The notes beneath the pieces are model-generated. The model was given only the letters and a program-made list of their open reading frames with translations, did not search any database and was not told the DNA's origin. Positions 59,645 to 64,000 of a stretch of 64,000 nt of DNA are shown one piece after another; position 1 is the first letter of the stretch; each line of letters starts with the position of its first letter. Position numbers and translations under genes: made by a program. Source of the DNA: Moesziomyces globuligerus (Eukaryota; Basidiomycota; Ustilaginomycetes; Ustilaginales; Ustilaginaceae); the NCBI GenBank assembly GCA_030849465.1, contig JARVLF010000018.1, positions 558,001 to 622,000 on the forward strand, written 5' to 3'.

Positions 59645-60374
59645 GCCTCGCACCAACCTCAACACCCGTTCAGCATTGCATCACTTGACTCTCATCAATC
59701 GTCTTCACACTTCCTTTTGCTATAGCTCGCTTTCGACTTCTCTAGATTCTCACCCTTGGCATTTCCTACCTGACGGCCGTCCTAGCATCCCCACTCTGGC
59801 CGCACCCTTTTGACTCTTCGCTGCATCTCCTTCCTGATGCCCCCACTCCTTGCGCGCGGCACCCTTAGCATCCTTCCCATCTCTTCTGTAGCCTTGCTTC
59901 CAATGCACGTCCAGATCCTCCCAGTCAGCTTCACTCGCGTGTCGGTTCCGTCGCCTCTCAGGTGTGCTCCTCTGTGACCGTTCTCCCAACCGACCGTGTT
60001 GCTGCGTACGACCATTCCCAAACTGTGGCAGGCGGATGCTGCTGTGACCGATGGATACTGCTGAACGGAGTGATATTTTCCGACCCGTGGGTCAAGGTGT
60101 GCTTGTACGACGCTACGAGCCCGACGACGAGCAGGGTCATCGAGCCACCTAGCGCCTGCATGTTACAAAGGGTACGGAGCCCTTGCGGCTATTTTGGTGT
60201 GGAGGATAGGGGGATGCGAACGGACGATCGGGCCTTGCGACCATAACCGGGGTGGGTGTCCTGAATGGAGGACTGTGCGTGTTCACTGGCAAAGAAACGA
60301 GAGGTTGCCATGCGCCGGATGGGTGGAAAGATGCTGGGATGGGATGGACATGTCGGGAGTCGGCAGTAAGAAGC
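59645..60374. other. Intergenic between convergent Kre9-like and eL38 genes
   Basis: 730 bp without a supportable gene, long for a convergent pair in this window. Nothing distinctive seen. Confidence 0.4.
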
Positions 60375-61256
60375 TTACTTGCGGCCCTTGACGGGCTTGC
60401 CGATCTCGACGACGTTGAGACCAGGGGGCAGCGACTGCTTGAGCTTCTCAGCCTTCTGCTTGTCGTCGACCGAGAGGGTGTAGAGGAAGCGCGAGCAGCG
60501 GATCTTGAACTTGGTCACCTGCTTGCCGTCGGCGCGGGTGGTGCTCTTGACGCGGGCCGCCGAGGCGTCCTTTCTGCGAGCAATCTCAAGGAACTTCTTG
60601 ATGTCGGTAATCTGCTGAGGCTGTGCGAGGCGAACAAGTGCGTGTCCATCCAAGATAGGTGCACGGTATCAGGGTCAGCATGCTGCTTCCGCGAACTGAT
60701 ACTGCTAGTACGACTCCAATGCAGCCGTTGTGTCGGACGCGGCAAAGAATCGGCAGGATCCTCCGAAGCTCTCCATGCCGGACGTTGGACCTTCTTCTCC
60801 TACTCGAACCTCCCTGACCGAACATCCCGCCAGCCTGGTGTATCCATCCTAGCCGCAGCCGACCGGAATAAGATAGACGCCCGAATATGCCGCACTTCGT
60901 CGTAGCCGCTGTCGCCTGATGCTACAGCGAAGTTGGATGGCAGATGCGGTTCAGAAGCTCGGAGAGCCAATATGCATAGCAAGTGTCGTCTGTTGATCTC
61001 GAGCTAGGCGTCGATCATCGTGGAGAGCTGTGCAGCACCACCGCATGCATGTGTTCCTCGCGACTCGATCATCAAGCTGCAATGTGTCGACAGATTGGCG
61101 GGTCATACGTGATATCGTATCTCCATGCTGCGTCTGCTATCTGGTCTGTCGATGCGGTGTGGTGGTTGGTCTGCGGTCGATTCATGTCGATGCTCCTGCC
61201 TCGTATGTGCCGTCCTGAACTGCTGCATTGGTGTCGATCGTGCTGATGCTTACCAT
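60375..61256 (-). CDS. RPL38: 60S ribosomal protein eL38
   Basis: The second exon, 60620-60375, encodes [20 protein letters not shown] through to [11 protein letters not shown], the whole of eL38 apart from the initiator methionine. The only suitable start is the ATG at 61256-61254, directly followed by GTAAGC, with a CAG acceptor at 60623-60621. This gives 82 residues, the usual length. A first exon holding only the start codon is common in fungal ribosomal-protein genes. The intron, 633 bases, is the longest in the window. The exon 2 frame upstream of the acceptor has no credible alternative start. eL38 is in the large ribosomal subunit. Divergent from uS11 (905 bp between ATGs). Confidence 0.88.
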
Positions 61257-62161
61257 CTTGACGGATCTCTGTATGTGGTGAGGTGTTCCTGTAGAGACAG
61301 AAGGAGGAATGGATGGCGACCAACACGCCCTGGTGGCCTCCGCGCTGCGCCCACACTCACGCCGCATGCACGAACTCGAGCTGGCCCCTCAACAGCTCCA
61401 CCGAGCTGCGCTTGGCCAGCCATAGCTAGGCTGCACGCTCTCGAGTGCTTCGAGTCTTCTCAACCACCGCCTGGCGTGGCCACGCAGGCCCGGAGCCGTG
61501 ACCGCGAACTAGTGTCATGTTCCGCTGGGAATTCTGTCAAGGTCGTGGCCCGCTGTGAAATTCGCTGAAATCAAACCTCGGCCGAGCTCTCGAGGCTATC
61601 TGGCATAGCACGTGACCTTCGTTTTGGCAAATTGAATCACTGGCTAGACTTCGCGAAATTGCAGTTCCAATCATGGTGGCAGCACAGCGCGTCTGGCTGA
61701 GCGGGTCTCAGCGGGCTAAGTCCACAGCTGAGACTTGGCCAAATGGGCTCGACTCGAGACAGCCCCAAGCCAGGCAGTGAGGCTGGAGTGCTGTGAGCAA
61801 GCGCTTCAGTGTCGAATCTCAGAGTGGCCGGCCCAGGCTGGTGCGGAGGGCGAGGCTTGGCTTCACCATCGCGCAGCGTTGCTCATCGTCATCTTCGAAC
61901 ACCAACCACACATACATCAAGGTAAGCATATCCTCGACATCAACGGCGCAGCAACACTACAGCCTAGCTGCTCCTTGCAACGCACCAGTCCCAAAGCCCA
62001 CTACGAACGCAGGATTCTAATCCATCCCGAAACTCTTGCCTTTACCTCGACCCGTCCATTCCGACTCGACTCAATACCTTCACATCGACCACCTTCGACC
62101 TTGCACTCGCACCATCACCACCGACACCACCGCAACCAACCACGCACTCTTGATCGCACAG
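61257..62161. promoter_or_regulatory. Shared upstream region of two ribosomal protein genes
   Basis: 905 bp between divergent eL38 and uS11 starts. It holds a perfect inverted repeat (GTCTCAGC at 61705-61712, GCTGAGAC at 61727-61734, 14-base spacer). The uS11 side ends in a pyrimidine- and CA-rich leader. No gene seen. Confidence 0.55.
61705..61734. repeat. 8-bp perfect inverted repeat in the eL38/uS11 region
   Basis: GTCTCAGC and GCTGAGAC separated by 14 bases. Could be an operator-like site or a chance hairpin. Confidence 0.6.
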
Positions 62162-63396
62162 ATGGCTCCTAAGGTCCGTGCTGCTGCTGCCGAGGTCTCC
62201 CTCGGCCCCAACGTTGGTGAGGGCGAGCTCGTCTTCGGCGTTGCCCAGTAAGTATCACAGCCAGCACATCGCACAACATTCAGCACGTCGCAGTCAAATG
62301 GCCATCACGCAGGGCAGATAAGGATCATGGCTGTATCATTCGCATCGCAGAGCACCAGGTCAGCATGGGGTCTGCAATGCCGCAGGGATGGAGCCTGGAC
62401 GAGATGCGCACAGCACTTGGCTCAGCGTCGCGCATGGCCACACCGCAGGACGTCCATTTCAGGAGGAGGAGCTGGGACCTCATGATCAATCAACTCATCG
62501 TGGGAACAGGTGGAAACAGGCAGGTCAGCAAACGTAACAAGGCGTTGGCAGTACTTCCTTTCTGGAGCGAGGAGGACAGATTGCTGGGGCTTGGACATCC
62601 AGAAGGCTGTCGTGTATTTGGGCTATGGTCATTGCGACGTGCTGGACCTCTCGATCTCAACTCGGCAGGCATACTCATCCCCTTCGTATCGTCTCCGCAT
62701 CATCTCTCAATAGCATCTTCGCCTCGTTCAACGACACCTTCGTCCACGTCACCGATATGTCGGGCAAGGAAACCGTCACCCGCGTCACTGGTAAGTCCAT
62801 CTTCGACGGCATCACGTTCCGCACACATCGATCCGAGACAGGGTCATTAGCGACGATGGAGACGGCAACTTCGACGCGTCTTGCGCAAACCGTCAGCAAG
62901 CCGAAAGTGTGCAGCGTCACTCGCACCACAGCTACGTTGCAACCTTCGGAAAGCCCGCCTTGTCGCAAGCAGCACCTCGCGTCTAGGCTTGCGCCGATAC
63001 TTGCGAATACGACCATCTCCGGATCGATGCGTTCCGCGAACGCCGCACACTTCACCTCCGACATCGTCCGACTTGGTTACTGACCTGTGCTCCTCCCTCT
63101 TTGATCCAATAGGTGGCATGAAGGTCAAGGCTGACCGTGACGAGTCGTCGCCCTACGCTGCCATGCTTGCCGCTCAGGACTGCGCTGTCCGCTGCAAGGA
63201 GGTCGGCATCACCGCCCTTCACATCAAGCTGCGTGCCACCGGTGGTACCGGCACCAAGACCCCCGGCCCCGGTGCCCAGGCCGCTCTCCGTGCGCTCGCC
63301 CGTGCCGGCATGCGCATCGGCCGCATTGAGGACGTCACCCCCGTCCCCACCGACTCCACCCGCAGAAAGGGTGGTCGCCGTGGTCGTCGTCTCTGA
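62162..63396 (+). CDS. RPS14: 40S ribosomal protein uS11 (S14)
   Basis: Three exons, 62162-62247, 62714-62790 and 63113-63396, give 148 residues, the usual length. The joined protein contains [80 protein letters not shown] and the basic tail [20 protein letters not shown] then GRRL, which are invariant uS11 signatures. The protein sits in the platform of the small subunit. Both joins restore codons (CA|C and G|GT). Introns of 466 and 322 bases are long for this window. ATG 62162 sits in a normal context after a leader with CA-rich sequence. Confidence 0.97.
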
Positions 63397-64000
63397 TTTG
63401 CCTGTGCGCAGTTTCCACTGTCGTTGCACGGAGCATCTCAGCTGTCATCCATTGCACCCACGCCTTGCTTTGGCTCAACTCTCCCCTCGCCCCTTTTCTC
63501 ACTGCTTGATGGCCACGGTCGTCTAGCCAAGTCGTGTGGATTCGACCCGCGGCTTTGTATGCATATCACTAGCACACTCTCCCCCTTCCTCCATATCGGT
63601 CGCTGATCCGCGGCCTGAGCGGACTCCGCTCGAACCCTCCCAGCCGATCGTTGCTTCCAGCTACAGAAGTAAGCGGCACAAAACTATATTCTGCACCCAG
63701 GCATCACAAATCTCGAATGCTCAGGGACAGCAATGAAACGCATCTCAGTTCTCGCTCTTTGGTGCGTGCGAAGTCGTTAAAAGGGATTCGACACGCTGCA
63801 AGTTGAGGTCGTAGGAGCTCGAGGACATGAGAAAGAGGCAGGCAGGGCGTGAAGGTCGATCATCGGCTGATCGGGCGAAAGGTGGCAGGGATCGACGGGC
63901 AAAAAGGCAGCAGGAAGAATGCTCCGCAGCAAAACGGAAGAATTTGAGCATCCGCGTCGGCGTCCCTTGCCCTCACCTTGTCGGTGCCTCTTGCTGAACC
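63397..64000. other. Right edge, downstream of uS11
   Basis: The uS11 3' end and unassigned sequence. A short minus-strand frame (63951-63745, with MSSSSYDLNLQRVESLLTTS) could be a terminal exon of a gene running off the window, but nothing confirms it. Confidence 0.3.

Noticed and set aside
61040..61090. Possible C/D box snoRNA inside the eL38 intron
   Set aside because: A TTGATGA-like box is present on the minus strand, but the nearest CTGA is about 120 bases away and there is no terminal stem; too weak to annotate.
63745..63951. Short minus-strand frame at the right edge
   Set aside because: Could be a last exon of a gene outside the window, but there is no family match, and no splice partner can be tested.

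Overview
The window looks like nuclear chromosomal DNA of a smut fungus (Ustilaginaceae: Ustilago, Sporisorium or Moesziomyces-like). This is inferred from compact GC-rich genes with strong C/G third-position bias, few and mostly short introns with GTAAGT/GTACGT donors, and fungal gene content. No sequence search was possible, so the genus is not certain. I find no mobile element, CRISPR array, convincing tRNA, rRNA or secondary-metabolite cluster. The genes are mostly conserved eukaryotic housekeeping functions with a few lineage-restricted proteins between them.

Layout, left to right. 1-9.1 kb: a NIPA-type Mg2+ transporter, an RBMS-like RNA-binding protein and the phosphatidylethanolamine methyltransferase CHO2 (all +). 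9.2-16 kb: the TORC1 regulator NPR3 (-), ER membrane complex subunit EMC3 (+, three exons) and a Bot1/mS45-like mitoribosomal protein (-, two exons). 16-20.5 kb: a large orphan membrane-anchored protein (+) and an orphan four-TM protein (-). 20.5-26.2 kb: GUP1-like MBOAT acyltransferase (-), AP-1 sigma adaptin (+, five exons) and a small SCP2 sterol-carrier protein (+, three exons). 27-33.2 kb: a YakC-like aldo-keto reductase (+), the GTPase RBG1/DRG1 (-), a soluble MAPR/cytochrome-b5-like protein (+, four exons), pyridoxamine-phosphate oxidase PDX3 (-) and a four-TM protein with a PPxY motif (-). 34-41 kb: a YtcJ-type amidohydrolase (+), a possible small secreted peptide (-), a 2.3-kb stretch with no gene, and VPS36 of ESCRT-II (-). 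42-58.5 kb: CLU1/TIF31, HMG-CoA reductase (both +), a PITH-domain protein (-) and a Mug190/tricalbin-like SMP-C2 protein (+). 59-63.4 kb: a secreted Kre9/Knh1-like protein (+), ribosomal protein eL38 (-) and ribosomal protein uS11 (+).

Themes: ER, lipid and sterol biology is well represented (CHO2, HMGR, SCP2, GUP1, EMC3, the SMP-C2 lipid-transfer candidate, MAPR), as is endomembrane sorting (AP-1 sigma, VPS36, PPxY protein). This reflects independent housekeeping genes rather than a visible cluster. Genes are commonly arranged as convergent pairs 100-270 bp apart and divergent pairs sharing promoters. Exon joins were worked out by hand from splice signals, reading frame and family continuity. 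Several long open frames antisense to the GC-rich genes were judged spurious.

I did not find a clearly new multi-gene system. The observations most worth following are: an intron in the Bot1-like gene carrying an AT-rich insert bounded by an inverted repeat; a repeated GAAGTCACA motif in two promoter regions; a consensus-bounded but normally retained intron in the RRM gene that would truncate the protein; an apparent AMPK-type phosphosite in HMG-CoA reductase followed by a Pro-directed Ser/Thr tail; divergent eL38/uS11 genes with unusually long introns; and two orphan membrane proteins.
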